A stretch of DNA of 64,000 nt from Agapanthus africanus. Lineage: Eukaryota; Streptophyta; Magnoliopsida; Asparagales; Amaryllidaceae. The DNA lies in NCBI GenBank assembly GCA_030015575.1, contig JASDDO010000001.1, positions 511,929,772 to 511,993,771 of the forward strand, read 5' to 3'. Shown here in pieces: positions 33,201 to 43,399 of this stretch. A model generated the notes under the pieces. It saw nothing but the letters and a program-made list of their open reading frames with translations. It was not told the DNA's origin and did not search any database. The first letter of the stretch is position 1. Every line of letters begins with the position of its first letter. The translations under genes were made by a program, and so were the position numbers.

Positions 33201-33602
33201 GATTGGCTCGGAAATCGAGATGGTTTCTTGTTGCCCCCTGTTTGAGCGTGGGGTAACTGCCGATGTCAGCCTGTCGAAGACTGATGCCTTTTGACCCGTT
33301 GGGGGAGGAGTGGGAACCGTCAATCTTGTGAAGACGGACTCTCTGATGGGAGAAGCCGCTTTAATGACTTCCGGAGCAGCGACCGTTGCCCTCTTTGGGG
33401 CGGCCACTTCATGGTTTTGGCTTAGCCTGCTGAAAACGGAGGTTGTCGGTTTAGTAACGGGCGACCCGTTGACAGGGGCTGTCGAAACAGTGAGCCGGTT
33501 GAAGACCGACTTTTTACCCGCTTCCAATGCAGGTATTGGTGCAGAAAAGCTTGCAGGTGTGATCATAGTTCCGAAGAACAAGCCGGTGGTGGCTTGGGTC
33601 AC
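30225..33602 (-). CDS. Tat gag region
   Basis: About 1125 residues. A long Pro/Thr/Lys-rich N-terminal part precedes the retrotrans_gag core (QFRALCGNTGGGDKLLLRQF, FEWYSELPNDSIKTF, TPMTALINARVKPGETW), roughly residues 500-640. Two zinc-knuckle-like modules follow: YCPYHRVLGHPIEDC and YCLYHQKISHPTQEC (C-x2-H-x4-H-x4-C). Gag forms the particle that packages element RNA. The protein is long for a gypsy gag, largely through its N-terminal extension. Confidence 0.85.
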   Translation of the reverse strand: MTQATTGLFFGTMITPASFSAPIPALEAGKKSVFNRLTVSTAPVNGSPVTKPTTSVFSRLSQNHEVAAPKRATVAAPEVIKAASPIRESVFTRLTVPTPPPTGQKASVFDRLTSAVTPRSNRGQQETISISEPIPTARRARRRHWRRVRKAGGSSPSGLTPPAPMVEVNTAVPTENSFELLRKVRKNSPIATLKRSPPPMEKTPETKQEQPPQRLSSKIYKVWRRVQDSVIDPDHFRRQKKAKVEKDKKRPIKQQGETNARMPTSTAPSTSMVYKRKRPEKALVTLTKFKSGEPKRPKSGGITVHTVYMASGKEESRTSTGHRPLTRSVTKAQEQQQKLQEMMTTMAALTEPKENPGTSLDERQEEETDAEFLRRVLEKRDKEAAEQASNIQRMGLLFQDMIGMMIQQDPPTEEPPIVLRDDRGETSNPQPVLSTAKEDTISKTDLDEYIAQQIKVHHAAEAAGHVVKTGRPYPGWYDQIKYPPGYTIPKFHVYKGTGNPHQHVAQFRALCGNTGGGDKLLLRQFVGSLSDTAFEWYSELPNDSIKTFAEMELLFTQRFASASERTPMTALINARVKPGETWVQYAIRWRNLWSKCEQRIEEAPVVGMFVGTLDPQATISQFMMFFKPTTFQALIDKLAQMDQMGHKPSIPKPDSRNDKGKGKAIIVANTQQQPSDSKPVARPNNTRPYVPLEDRMGRAYSFPRDKTRRLFELALRNRLINLPDPKRPLQLNDVNEPNYCPYHRVLGHPIEDCYVFKNWLENQYRQGKFALSDKWKVNPPQTHTFKGTNTPGATCSVIEKAPWEVVLSAKTKRMLNDLQTRPAVKWKNPFEPQVIEGMLKPRPTPKTDGGSSRVHTQPSKSSKKKKKKSKKPVKPGDKRTDLQKQIDALDEYNQKARTPITLQDFLDHVFQKEDEGESSSDESEEYVASCHMISHSITNDEETSGTETLGANAESRAPGLSVEMIGAFLDEARLKSKADRERETAIFERAKRQRLDERAEMIPLEQDASTADQSQFKIKKRFAKAISMGMKLPSSEGKITGVVEMHPSYCLYHQKISHPTQECKAFNGWWQGYVANRQRFKRENVKFAESKEIRLKNLKELPAIVTWLTLPGHKCLHLGATLMRS

Positions 33603-33849
33603 CTGGTCTATCGGCAGAGTAAGGGAGGAAGCCGCTTAGGGCCCATACATCACCCCTCCTGGTGAAGTGGAGCGTCTGTTGCCGTGGCACTTCGAGCAGT
33701 TGGTGCAGTTGGAGGCCATTGAATCTTGAGTTCTTCTGCGCCAGACAAAATACCAAATCTTAGTAACTTGAAATCCGAAGGCAACCATTTAACAAACCGC
33801 GATTGGTTCGCGAGGATATCACACGAAGTGTGGAGTGGAAAGAGGAAAA

Positions 33850-33868
33850 GGTCCCACCGGGCGTGCCA
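33850..33868 (-). other. Primer binding site of the Tat element
   Basis: Element-strand TGGCACGCCCGGTGGGACC begins five bases after the 5' LTR end. It starts with TGG, as required to pair with a tRNA CCA end. The tRNA species was not determined. Confidence 0.75.
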
Positions 33869-33873
33869 GAATC

Positions 33874-36184
33874 TGTTCCCCTCCGAACGGCGGCCCGGAC
33901 TTCGCGTCCGTGCCTGAGGTTCGGGGCAGATGCTATTTGGTTTTATCCGTTTACTTCTCCGAAGATGCCGAGTTGATTTATGGCACCGTGTATCGGAGGT
34001 TTAGACGGATGCGGCCGATGTAGCAAACTTCGTCAGATTCCCCCTCAGGGTGAGGGGTTTTTGATTGTGGGGACGCTCTTCCCTGCAGGCGCAAGCCCCT
34101 GCAGTTAATTACGCTACCGCATTGCGGTAACAACTTTCTCCTTCTCCAGAATTTCACTTCGTGTCGTGTGTGTTTGTTTTGTTTGTGGTTGCCCGTGGAT
34201 TGTATACGGAGACTGAGTAATACCGTCGTCCGTAGGACGTGGATTAGTCCAAATCCGTGTTTACTTAGATTTGGGTTTGGTGTCTTAGTTTAAGGATACA
34301 TTAATCGCGTTGCGGCTAAGATCAACTTAAACGTGATTCATTTAATATATGGCCGTCGGGTCTCGTCACCTCTCTAACGTCGTTGAAGGATTACGACAGA
34401 TGTCAGAGGAGTTCAGAAATATACCCTCGAACCAGAGTTGATTGGGAGTTTTATAATCTATTTGAATGTTTAAGGATATGTTAACCGTGTTTGGGGCTAA
34501 GATCGACTTAAACGGCATCATTTAGATCCGATAAAAGAGCATTTGGAGGCTCTATTATTCCAGTTTAGGGACGTGGTGGTCCATGTTCCAGTTTAAGGAC
34601 ATGGCGGTCTATATTCCAGTTTAAAGACATGGTGGTCCGTATTCCAGTTTAGGGACGTGGTGGTCCGTTATTAGTTTAAGGACGTCTCGGTCCGATATTA
34701 GTTTAAGGACGTCTCGGTCCGATATTAGTTTACGGACGTTTCGGTCCGATATTAGTTTACGGACGTTTCGGTCTGATATTAGTTTAAGGACGTTTCGGTC
34801 CGATATTAGTTTAAGGACGTTTCGTTCCGATATTAGTTTAAGGACGTTTCGGTCCACGAGTTTAAGGACCCCGCAGTCCATATGGGTGTGTGGTCGTTGG
34901 GACCCGTCACCTCTTTGACGTCGTTGAGGAATTACAACGATGGATGTCAAAGGAGTTCAGAGATGTACCCTAGAACCGGACGTAGATTGATTTAGGAGAG
35001 CCGTTTTGCTCAGTCAATTTAATTTAAGGACTTATGGCCACGAATGGGCTAAGTCCCGTTGAAAATGTCCGACATTGCTTTTGCATTTCTTTTTACTTTT
35101 ATTTGGGCTTTGCCCAGAAAGGATGCAGAGCATCAATTTTATTTGGACTCTGCAGAGCATCAATTTGATTTGGGCCCAGCCTTTTTATTGCTTTGCAATT
35201 TATTTTGGCCCACTAGGTTTTTTTGATTTGGGCCTGGCCCTTCAAGTAATGCATTGCATTTGTGCAGAGCACCAAGAATCTTTTAGATTCAAGAAAAGAA
35301 GTGCAGAGCACTTTTTAATTTCTTGATCTAAATTTAGATCAAAGAGAAGAAAGAAATCTTTTCTTTCTTTCTATCTCAGAGAACCAGAGGTTCATAGCAA
35401 GTGTAAGGCACTATTTTTATTATTTCTATTTATTTATTTATTTATTGAAGATCACTAATCTTGTTTTCTAGATCAATGATCTATTCTTTAAGATCATTTT
35501 CTCTTATCTCAAAGGTTTTTACCTTCTTTTAGAAGGTCTGCAGAGTTCTCTCTTCTTTTTTTTTTTTAGATCTTGATGTCTTTTAAAATGAGGTCTGGGG
35601 TCCTTTTTATAGTGTTCAGAAATTAGTTAAAATTGTTCAATAAATCTTCTTCTGAGTGATTTGGGGAATTTTCCCACCGTTGGATTTTTGATCCAAAGGC
35701 TCCTGCCTTATACAAGAAAATCTTCTTGTTTTAACAAGATTTATTCTGTTTTGCGCAACTCTCCCAGTGAGTGACACGTGTCGCATAGTGAAACGCTTGC
35801 GCAACAGCGCTTGCGCAACTGCGCAGACACGTGTCGCGCAGCCGTGCGCTTGCGCAGTTGTGCTTGCGCAACTGCGCAGACACGTGTCGAGCTGCCGTGC
35901 GCTTGCGCCGTGCGCTTGCGCAACTGCGCAGACACGTGTCGCGCAGCCGTGCGCTTGCGCAACTGCGCAGACACGTGTCGCGCTGCGGTGCACTTGCGCA
36001 GTTGAGTGTTGCTTTTGCTTCTTTAAAGAGCCTTGCTCTGATTGGACGCATTGCCTTGGGCGTTGTGCTGCCGAGTCAACTTCTGACACGTGGCAAATTG
36101 CGCGCAGCGCACGGGAACCGAAACGTTGCTTCAAAATTTGAATTTTCAAAATTCAAACAGAGCCTTGCTCTGATTGGGGAAACA
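33874..36184 (-). repeat. Tat element 5' LTR (2311 bp)
   Basis: TG...CA on the element strand, about 99% alike to the other LTR over the stretches compared by eye. It contains five G-box units (35767-35985) against seven in its partner, and the GGAC-GTCC minisatellite at 34556-34868. Confidence 0.92.
35601..35611 (-). promoter_or_regulatory. TATA box of the Tat 5' LTR (sense)
   Basis: Minus-strand TATAAAAAGGA, downstream of the G-box array on the element strand. It is the probable promoter of the gag-pol RNA. The second Tat element has CTATATAAAGGA in the same place (62182-62193). Confidence 0.65.
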
Positions 36185-36189
36185 AGGGG

Positions 36190-36544
36190 GTCGGCGACGG
36201 GAGGAGGGTCGGTGACGTCGAGGGGTCGGCGGCCAAAGAAGGAGGAAACGGTCGGCGATGAGCTAGGGGTCGGCGAGGAGGAGGTTGCTGGCGATAAGGG
36301 AGTAGGGGGATCAGGTTATTTTTTTATTATTTTGGGGATGAGAATGGATATCGATCTGTTCGCCGGTGGTTTTATTTATTTGGGTTATTCCGTTGAGTAT
36401 TAGCCGCCGAAATAACCAAAAAGAATTTATTTAATATTATTTTCGTATCTAATGGGTTTTATTTCGTCGGTTTTGGGGTTTATTTCGTCTGCTAATAGCC
36501 GAAAAAATAACCCTTAACGATAAAACCCTATTTTTCTTGTAGTG
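36190..36544 (-). mobile_element. Promoter end of a second CACTA transposon
   Basis: Ends CTTGTAGTG at 36544, which on the other strand is CACTACAAGAAAAATAGGG, a typical plant CACTA terminus. AATAACC/GGTTATT and TTTCGTC motifs form the subterminal zone, and a GGGGTCGGCGA-rich leader lies inside. The next bases are AAA, the expected 3-bp duplication, but the left end is not in the window. It probably goes with the minus-strand exons at 10494-11300. Confidence 0.65.
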
Positions 36545-36800
36545 AAATAAATGGACTTTGCATTTGTCAAACTACATGTTATTTTGAAGTCAGAGATTCA
36601 AACAATAATTTTGATATTTCTGAAATTCGATATTTCAAAGGAAGCTTCACGAAACATTGCACCTCTTGATAATGATCTAATGAGGACGACGATCTGCAGA
36701 GTCAACAGATATAAAGAATAAAAACCGACTGACTATCATTGGCATAGGTATAACCAATCTTACCCGCTAATCTTTTTTAATGTAGGTCATAGGTTTTCCA

Positions 36801-37306
36801 ATGGATGGCATCGTTGGAAGCTTCTCTCCCTTTTCCGATGCTCCCACTCCTAGCATCCATTCTCATGAAGCACCCGCTTTCGTTCTTGTCCCGTCGGCAG
36901 CTGCTCACACAGATAGGCTGGGAGAGTTGTTCTTCTTTGTAGCGCTTCCTGTGCTAGTGAGCCTAGGGATGATGATTTTTTGGACGCTACAGACGGTTCT
37001 TGCCGCATAGCCAGATCCAGCACAGCCAGCCCCACAGCCAGATCCCCCACAGCCAGATCCAGCATAGCCAGCCCCACAGCCAAATCCAGTACAGCCAGAT
37101 CCCCCACAGCCAGATCCAGCACAGCCAGCCCCACAGCCAGATCCAGCACAGCCGATCCCCCACAGCCAGATCCAGCCCCACAGACGGATCCAGCCTCAGC
37201 CATTGTTGTGGACATACCAACTGGAGTTGCGGTTATTCCGGCGGACCCTACATCATCGGCTACTAGTTGGTGGAGTGATCTTTTCCATTACTTTACAGAT
37301 TATTAG
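36801..37306 (+). pseudogene. Broken host gene: one-helix membrane protein with Pro-rich repeats
   Basis: Starts MDGIVGSFSPFSDAP. A membrane segment FFFVALPVLVSLGMMIFW follows, then QTVLAA and a minisatellite (37008-37190) of CCAGATCCAGCACAGCCAG units coding DPAQPAPQPDP repeats. Two TAG codons (37008-37010 and 37065-37067) fall in frame, each a CAG-to-TAG change in a GCACAGCCAG repeat. After the repeats the likely C-terminus (VVDIPTGVAVIPADP ... WWSDLFHYFTDY) is in another frame, so an indel in the repeat is also needed. Not recognised as a known family. The intact tail and head suggest recent decay, or a rapidly changing repeat gene. Confidence 0.4.
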
Positions 37307-37319
37307 ATGTGTAGATCTA

Positions 37320-39277
37320 TCAAATAGAAAGAAATGAAAGATAATATGTTTTTTTGTATTTGTTAATTGTATCTCAGTATTTTGGGTTTCATGTAGTGTG
37401 TTTGGATTTGGATATGATTTGAATTTACATTTGAATTTACGGCTGCACTCGGTCATTAAATTTTTCTTCATCATATATGTCAGTATTATTGAGTTTCAAT
37501 TTCTTCATATGCCCTATACACTTTTATTTGTTGCAAGACAAGACAGAGACCACTATCTTTATTGAAACTAAAGAATCCTCTGTTATGAATTTATGCTTAA
37601 CGAAAAAGCCAAACAACTACAATTTCGTATACGGTTTGAACTGTAGCCCAAAGGAACAATGGCTACATATTTTATTGTGACTAGAGAGTTCAAAAGTTTA
37701 CACTTTTAGTTGTGGTGAGACAATGCAAAGACTATTATTTCTTATGAAACTAAACATTCCACTATTTCAAATTTATGTGTCCACCTTTATGGCTACACAC
37801 TAAAATATTGATGCAATTCCCCTTTTCACAGCTTGAATCACACAACGAAAAAGCAAAAGAAAAATCTACGATCATACATCATAGCAAATAGGACACTAAC
37901 GGTCACAACAGTAAATGAATCAATCAATTTAATTCTGAATAAATATCTGTACAATTTGATAAAAACTTTGAATTATGCCCTCCAAAAGGTTGAATGTCAC
38001 CCCCAAATCAGTGTATTCATAATCTGTTCATTACAAAAAATATTGCATCTCATACATAGAAGTACTGAGAAAAGAAAATGACTCGCAGCTTGCTCGTATA
38101 CTAGTCCAAACATGCGATCCTCGCATCATCTTTATCCTCTCTACTCTTCAAAATCATCAACCATATCCTTACAATTCTGAATAGTCTACACTTGTCCATC
38201 CAAATTACTGCAATTAACTTGCTTGTTCAACATCTTCGCCGTCGTTGCCTTGCAAAAAGCTATTTGTCCGAGTTAATCTAAGTTTTCATCTCTGATAAAT
38301 ATTTAGCAATGAATTAGAGTACAGCTCAAACCTTGGCATGATCCTTGGATTTTAAAACTTCCTCTGTCAAGGTACCTTATTGTCAAGGTCCATTCCATTA
38401 ACAATGCACTATTTCTACATTAATGGACGACTCAGGTTCTCATTGGAATATTACTGAATTCTCTATTTCCTCCATTCATTCTTATTCAAATCCTTTTACT
38501 GCAGTTCTTCCTAGAAGCACCTTCAACATAATGTCGGTTTAGCAGCGAAACCCTTGTCCTGTATGAACACAATAAAGATGACATAGCAGATAAATCAGAA
38601 TTCATATTTGTCAGGCTAGTGTGTTCCTTTAAAGACAACCAAACATTGCTAATGATCTCTTTAATGAATCTAAGAACAGAAGAAAACCTGTAAAAATAAA
38701 TGACAGCCTTTCATACCTATAGTGAGCGATTATGACATCTTTAGTTGGGGTTCTGTCTTAATTTCCTATTTCTATGAAAGTGAATTTGATGCTCAATTTT
38801 GTATTATGATACTATCTTTTTCTGTATTATGGTATTACATAACACTTCATTGGAGTTCAATGAATATACAAGTATACTGTATTTGATGTATTTGATATAT
38901 GAACATATTTCTTTCCTCAAGGGGAAAAAATATATGAAGATATCTGGGATGATGGGGTCAGCCAAACCTATGTTCAAATCCAGCCCTAACTATCAAAACT
39001 AATCCATGTAACTGAGTCGTCGGACATAGGTTCATCATATAAACTAGAATCGATATCGAAGGGTAATTGTGATATCATATGAAAGACCCATTAAGAAAAG
39101 CACCTCCATGCCATGATAATAGCAACTAGAAAATGGATCTTAAAACAGAAATCACTCACAAACCTCGGGTTTGACCAAAATAATATTACATCACGAATAG
39201 TATAAGACACAACAGATGGAAGAATTAGTCCAAATCAGCTGAAGAATTCTTTTCTTTAAAAGAAAACAAGAGCTTAC
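37320..39277. other. AT-rich stretch, no gene seen
   Basis: No convincing coding frame, repeat or element end. It lies downstream of exon 3 of the MGP1-like gene and would be intron 3 if that gene ever continued. No match to the next expected exon was noticed. Confidence 0.4.
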
Positions 39278-39422
39278 TTGTTTCTTATAGTCTTCAAGAC
39301 CTTTGCATAACGACTCACTGCAGCAGGATCATCAGGATCAATTGCAATCTTTTCCTTGCGAAGAATACCAATAACTGTCTCAAATTTATTCTTCACCTCA
39401 TAAAAGATGTTTTTCAACTTCT
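39278..39422 (-). pseudogene. MGP1-like ATP synthase 24-kDa subunit, exon 3
   Basis: 145-base exon with acceptor TTTGCAG and donor GTAAGC. It encodes EKLKNIFYEVKNKFETVIG, ILRKEKIAIDPDDPAAVSR, YAKVLKTIRNK. This matches my memory of the plant mitochondrial ATP synthase 24-kDa (FAd/MGP1) subunit, which reads LKNIFVEVKKKFET... and DPEDPAAVSQYAKVMKTIREK. That protein is a peripheral F1Fo subunit needed in the male gametophyte. Later exons are absent from the remaining ~2.7 kb before the CACTA end at 36544. Confidence 0.7.
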
Positions 39423-39429
39423 CTGCAAA

Positions 39430-40690
39430 TCAAAATAAAGTTCATTGTTAAGAACATTATGTATGAGGAAAAATACGGACAGGGAAATATATCAAATCAA
39501 TTACAAAAACAAAGAGGATAAAAATCCTATACTGAACATGACATATCCAAGAGGACAATGTATTTATCTCGATGTGGGAACTTTGTACAAAAATAGTAAA
39601 CAATCAAGCGAATTGAACCCTCTATTGATCAAAATGATATGTAGGGTGGCAAACTTGACCTAACTTGTTAGCCCAACCCAAAACCAGTCTGAAGATCACA
39701 CAAAAGCATATACCTGCCAACTTGTTCATTAAACAAGTAGGTTCATTTCAGCTGTTGTAACCTGCATAACCAATTATTTCTTGTCGATTGAATAAGATAT
39801 GATCGTATGCTACTACACATTGAACATATAGCCAGTCAAGTCGTATTAGTTAGAGATTTGACATGGGTGATTTGTGAAGCAGTTCGTTCTACTCATAGTT
39901 CCTGCACTCGTCTTCATTATAAAATCTCAACTACCAAACAATACCGCTCTGACTTGGGTAACCCATCCAGTTCGTCATGCTTACATTAAACAGCGGGGTC
40001 ATAGCTCGGTGGAGTCTGGCCCTATTTACTGTGAACCCAAATTCAAAGGTAGGACTGGGTGGAGTCTAAAGTGAAACCAAATTCAAAGTTCGGAATCAGA
40101 ATAAAATCGAGTTATTAGGTAATTAGGCATAAAACCTCATTTGCAACGTGATAACCACCTAGGTTTATTGCATTCACATTACAAAATCAAAAACTAAACT
40201 GATAGATCATAGGAACAGTGTCAAGAAAATGTCACGTCTATTTTACACAGCGATCTACTCCACAAAAAAAGGGCAGGAAGTGAAAATAATATCTCATGAA
40301 CTGACATTGTTACCGTTTAATCTATATGTCAGAATGAACCCATAGTGGCCATCTCAACACAAGTTTATCGATATCATATTCCATCCTCCAATATGTAACC
40401 ATGCATGTGATTGAACGATACAACCACTAGAAAAATAACAATCGATAACTTTTCCTAAATGCGCACGCAAACCATTTCCCTCACATAAAATGAGTTTTCT
40501 AGCACTTAAATGCACGCAATTAATTCGAAGTTTTGAACTATGGAATGATAATCACTTGCCTTTACAGAGCACAAACATATATATATTCAATATAAAGAGT
40601 ATTTTTTTTCCTTGTGTTATCAATCATAATCTAAATATAGATTCGAATACAAAATCACGAAATTTTCAATACAAATTACAAATCAATTCA
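39430..40690. other. Intron 2 of the MGP1-like gene
   Basis: AT-rich sequence between exons 3 and 2, with no other feature recognised. Confidence 0.5.
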
Positions 40691-40699
40691 TCTGCTCAC

Positions 40700-40804
40700 C
40701 ATCTCCTTTCAGAGGGGGGAGGATAGATGGAGCATCTTGTTGTGCATAGGAACGAGATGGTGCCCGATTCTCATATGTTGCAGAACGATCTGGCCGGCAT
40801 ACAT
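40700..40804 (-). pseudogene. MGP1-like exon 2 with a probable one-base deletion
   Basis: 105-base exon with acceptor TTTGCAG and donor GTGAGC. It begins in frame as MYAGQIVLQ, matching the family's YSGQVVLQQ. The rest matches in another frame (ENRAPSRSYAQQDAPS, then PPLKGD, family ...PPALKGDE). Phase arithmetic agrees: exon 1 ends at phase 0 and exon 3 needs one carried base, so exon 2 should be 3n+1 (106), not 105. A missing A near CAACATATG would explain both. This gene copy is therefore probably non-functional. Confidence 0.6.
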
Positions 40805-40835
40805 CTGCAAATCCACATTTATTAATAACTCATTG

Positions 40836-41595
40836 TGATGATGCTCGATATCGGTGATCTCCCAGATCATGACACGTGGCAAATGACGTGTCCCAAAACT
40901 CACAAGAAAGGACCTACGGTGGCCGACCGGGCCACCCCTGTGCCCATCCCACAATCAGACGCTGGCTCATCTCCGAGCCCCCTGCATAATGGGCCACCTC
41001 GGCCTCCCAGCTCGTCTCCGGGCTACCGCAGAACCAAGACACCTCGGCTCTCCCGCTCGTCCGCGAGCTCACCCACCGAGGTCATCTTTCTCGGTCTCAT
41101 CGACCGACCAACGACACCACTCACAGGCGCAACCGCTATCCCGTGAATCTCGCCATGCACGAGCTATCCACCGGCCACATCCCACGTTCCACGCCATCAC
41201 GATCCCCCATTAACGAGCCTGTCTCGCCATTAATGGGAGATCCCGCTCATCACACAGGCGTGACGTCGGGAGCGTAACGACCAGCATGATTCTCGCGCCT
41301 GCCCTGCCTGCTGCCATCGCTATATAAACCCCTTCTTCAGACGGTTCAAGTAAGCCATTTTTACTCCACTAAGCCGTTACTCTGCTCGGATTTCCTGTCT
41401 AACTTGACCGTCGGAGGGTCCTCGGCGTTCCAACCACCCCGGGACTTTCTTGCAGGTAGCTCGGCGCAAACAACCTCAAACCCATTGAGACCCACACGCC
41501 TCAGGAGCCTGCCTCCAGATCCAATCTCAGCCGTCCATCGCCGCCATCAGCAGATCAACGGAAGATAACATCTTGGCGTGATCCAAGTCGCGTCA
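40836..41595 (+). repeat. 5' LTR of the gypsy-like element (760 bp)
   Basis: Starts TGATGATGCTCGATATC and ends GTCGCGTCA. It contains GACACGTGGCA (a G-box-like site) and the TATA box at 41321-41328. Confidence 0.88.
41321..41328 (+). promoter_or_regulatory. LTR TATA box
   Basis: TATATAAA, followed by CCCCTTCTTCAGACGG, in the 5' LTR. Confidence 0.6.
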
Positions 41596-41597
41596 GC

Positions 41598-41615
41598 TGG
41601 CGCCGTCTGTGGAAA
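41598..41615 (+). other. Primer binding site
   Basis: TGGCGCCGTCTGTGGAAA starts two bases after the LTR. It is a common primer site form in plant gypsy elements. Confidence 0.8.
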
Positions 41616-41660
41616 CACTAGATTCCACAAAAACAAAGTTCATCTTCTGATCGTAATCGA

Positions 41661-42549
41661 ATGGCGAGCGATCATCATGACGATCCAAGCACTAGCCGCC
41701 GTCTCCCCCTCAACGGAGGCACGGACGAACCTCCTTCGCCGAATTCCATCAACACCCTTGCCGGCTGGATAGACCGACTCGCGTCCGTCATGGAGGCGCT
41801 CATCCGCGTCCAAACGGCAGGGCAAGAACCTCAGGTCGCCCTCCCCCACCTCGGGAACGGGACCCCTAAAAGGGGAGAGAAGACTCCCCCGCGTTGGCAC
41901 CGAGGTCTGGTCTTAGGCACAAGGAGTGGTTACGCTCCTTTGCATTAACGCAACCTAAGACCATGGCCACGGTAAAGGCCTGGACCGAGTGCGAGGTCCA
42001 ACTCGAATCCGAGATGAAAGCAAATCTCCCCCGGACAGATCGAGCCGACCAAAAGAAAATGGCAAGGGAAGAGAGAAGGGGACCCGAGTGGTCACAACCC
42101 TATCTCCTGAAGTTTCAGGAGTACATCCCGCTCAACGTCTCCCAGACCATGCTGCTAGAGGAGGGTAAAGGCGAAGGGTTCTTCAAGCTTCCCCCGATCT
42201 CACGAATGGCCTCAAAGTGAACTCGGGCCCCTACCGCGGTTTCCACAGGTCTCTAGGCCACTCCACGGAGAGCTGTAAGCAGCTCCGACTGCATCGAGGA
42301 GCTCATCCGTTCGGGGTACCTCGCAGCGTACTTGAGGGACAAGCGGCAAGCCGACCGCGTGCAGGAGCAGCGTCCACCCCCCCCCCCCCCGCCGAGCTGA
42401 CCATCGGCCAAATCATGGTCGTGTCAGCAGAGGATACGTCTGGTGCCCACGGAGCTCAGTACCCTGTGCCGGGCACAGAGGCCAACAAACATCCGAGGGG
42501 CTCAAGCTGCACAAATAAGAACATTTACCAGCATGTATTTCTTTTCTAA
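41661..42549 (+). pseudogene. Gag-like remnant of the gypsy-like element
   Basis: Begins MASDHHDDPSTSRRL with a hydrophilic N-terminus (WIDRLASVMEALIRVQ). The distal part has YRGFHRSLGHSTESCKQLR, like the gypsy gag zinc-knuckle neighbourhood CRFHRxxGHxTExC. It is shortened compared with a full gag and broken. Confidence 0.6.
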
Positions 42550-43399
42550 AAAAGGCAATGTAAACTTTCCATGAGATCTTTTTGTTTAGATAATAAAAAG
42601 GATCAACGAAACATTGCAAAAAGAAGAATCTTATTTATTCGGAAAAAAGGTACTATGGGCTCCCCAGCCATACATCATCGAAAAAAAGAAAAATTACAAT
42701 AGCGGGGGAAGGGGTGCAGAGAACACTGCTCGTGGTACTCTGAAAATACTTCTACCAGCCGAGCCCTCACGGCATCTAACCTCAGCCCTCCATGCCCCCC
42801 CCACGAATGTCGGCATCATGCCTCAATTGGTAGCACTCAAGGACGGGCGCCACCGAGCGATTTAGCCGACTCACAGAGATTAGGCCAAAGCGCCTCAGAG
42901 ACCTGAGCTTGCCAACGGTCTCGTCTTTCAGCTGCTCGGACAAGGAGTTGTAGAGCCCCGATGACGCCCTCCAGAGGGAGTGCATCAACAGCTGAAGTAG
43001 GGGGAGCGCCAGGGGAGCAATCGGCCAAAATGACCCTTTATGCGGCCCATCACCAACTGCACCGTGTCCTTAGTACAGTGTTGATCATAGAGGTACACGT
43101 CCTCGAAGTGTATGATCTTGGGGATGGTGAAAGGGAAGTCCTCCATTTCTTACGTTTTGAGTGTGAAGGAGTGATCAACACTCCATCCGCTTTATACCCT
43201 GTTGTGCCCTCAAGAATCCAACAGTCACCCGTTTCACCCACAACGGTGCCGCCACGCGGCAAACCTCGAGCCTTACCTGGCGAAATCGAAACGACGCGGC
43301 TCCGGCGCTTCACCTCTCCCAAGCGTTCGATACGTGTATTGCCCGTGACTGTCCCTATTCCCCATACTTACACCTGGAAGGTCAGACAGAACCTCACGA

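Larger units (their letters stand above)
12830..36184 (-). mobile_element. Ty3/gypsy Tat-lineage LTR retrotransposon, ~23.4 kb, looks close to whole
   Basis: Both LTRs are present (12830-15223 and 33874-36184), flanked by AGGGG target duplications (12825-12829, 36185-36189). In element orientation (minus): 5' LTR, tRNA primer site, gag, protease, RT-RNaseH-second RNaseH-integrase, a long 3' region, polypurine tract, 3' LTR. The second, archaeal-type RNaseH is the hallmark of the Tat/Ogre lineage. The 3' region carries an antisense spliced PMD gene and tandem repeats. In a ~700-base LTR stretch I counted about five substitutions, so the insertion is recent, probably around a million years or less. 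At most a few breaks are apparent in its genes. It is inserted in the GC-rich leader of a CACTA element. Confidence 0.92.
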
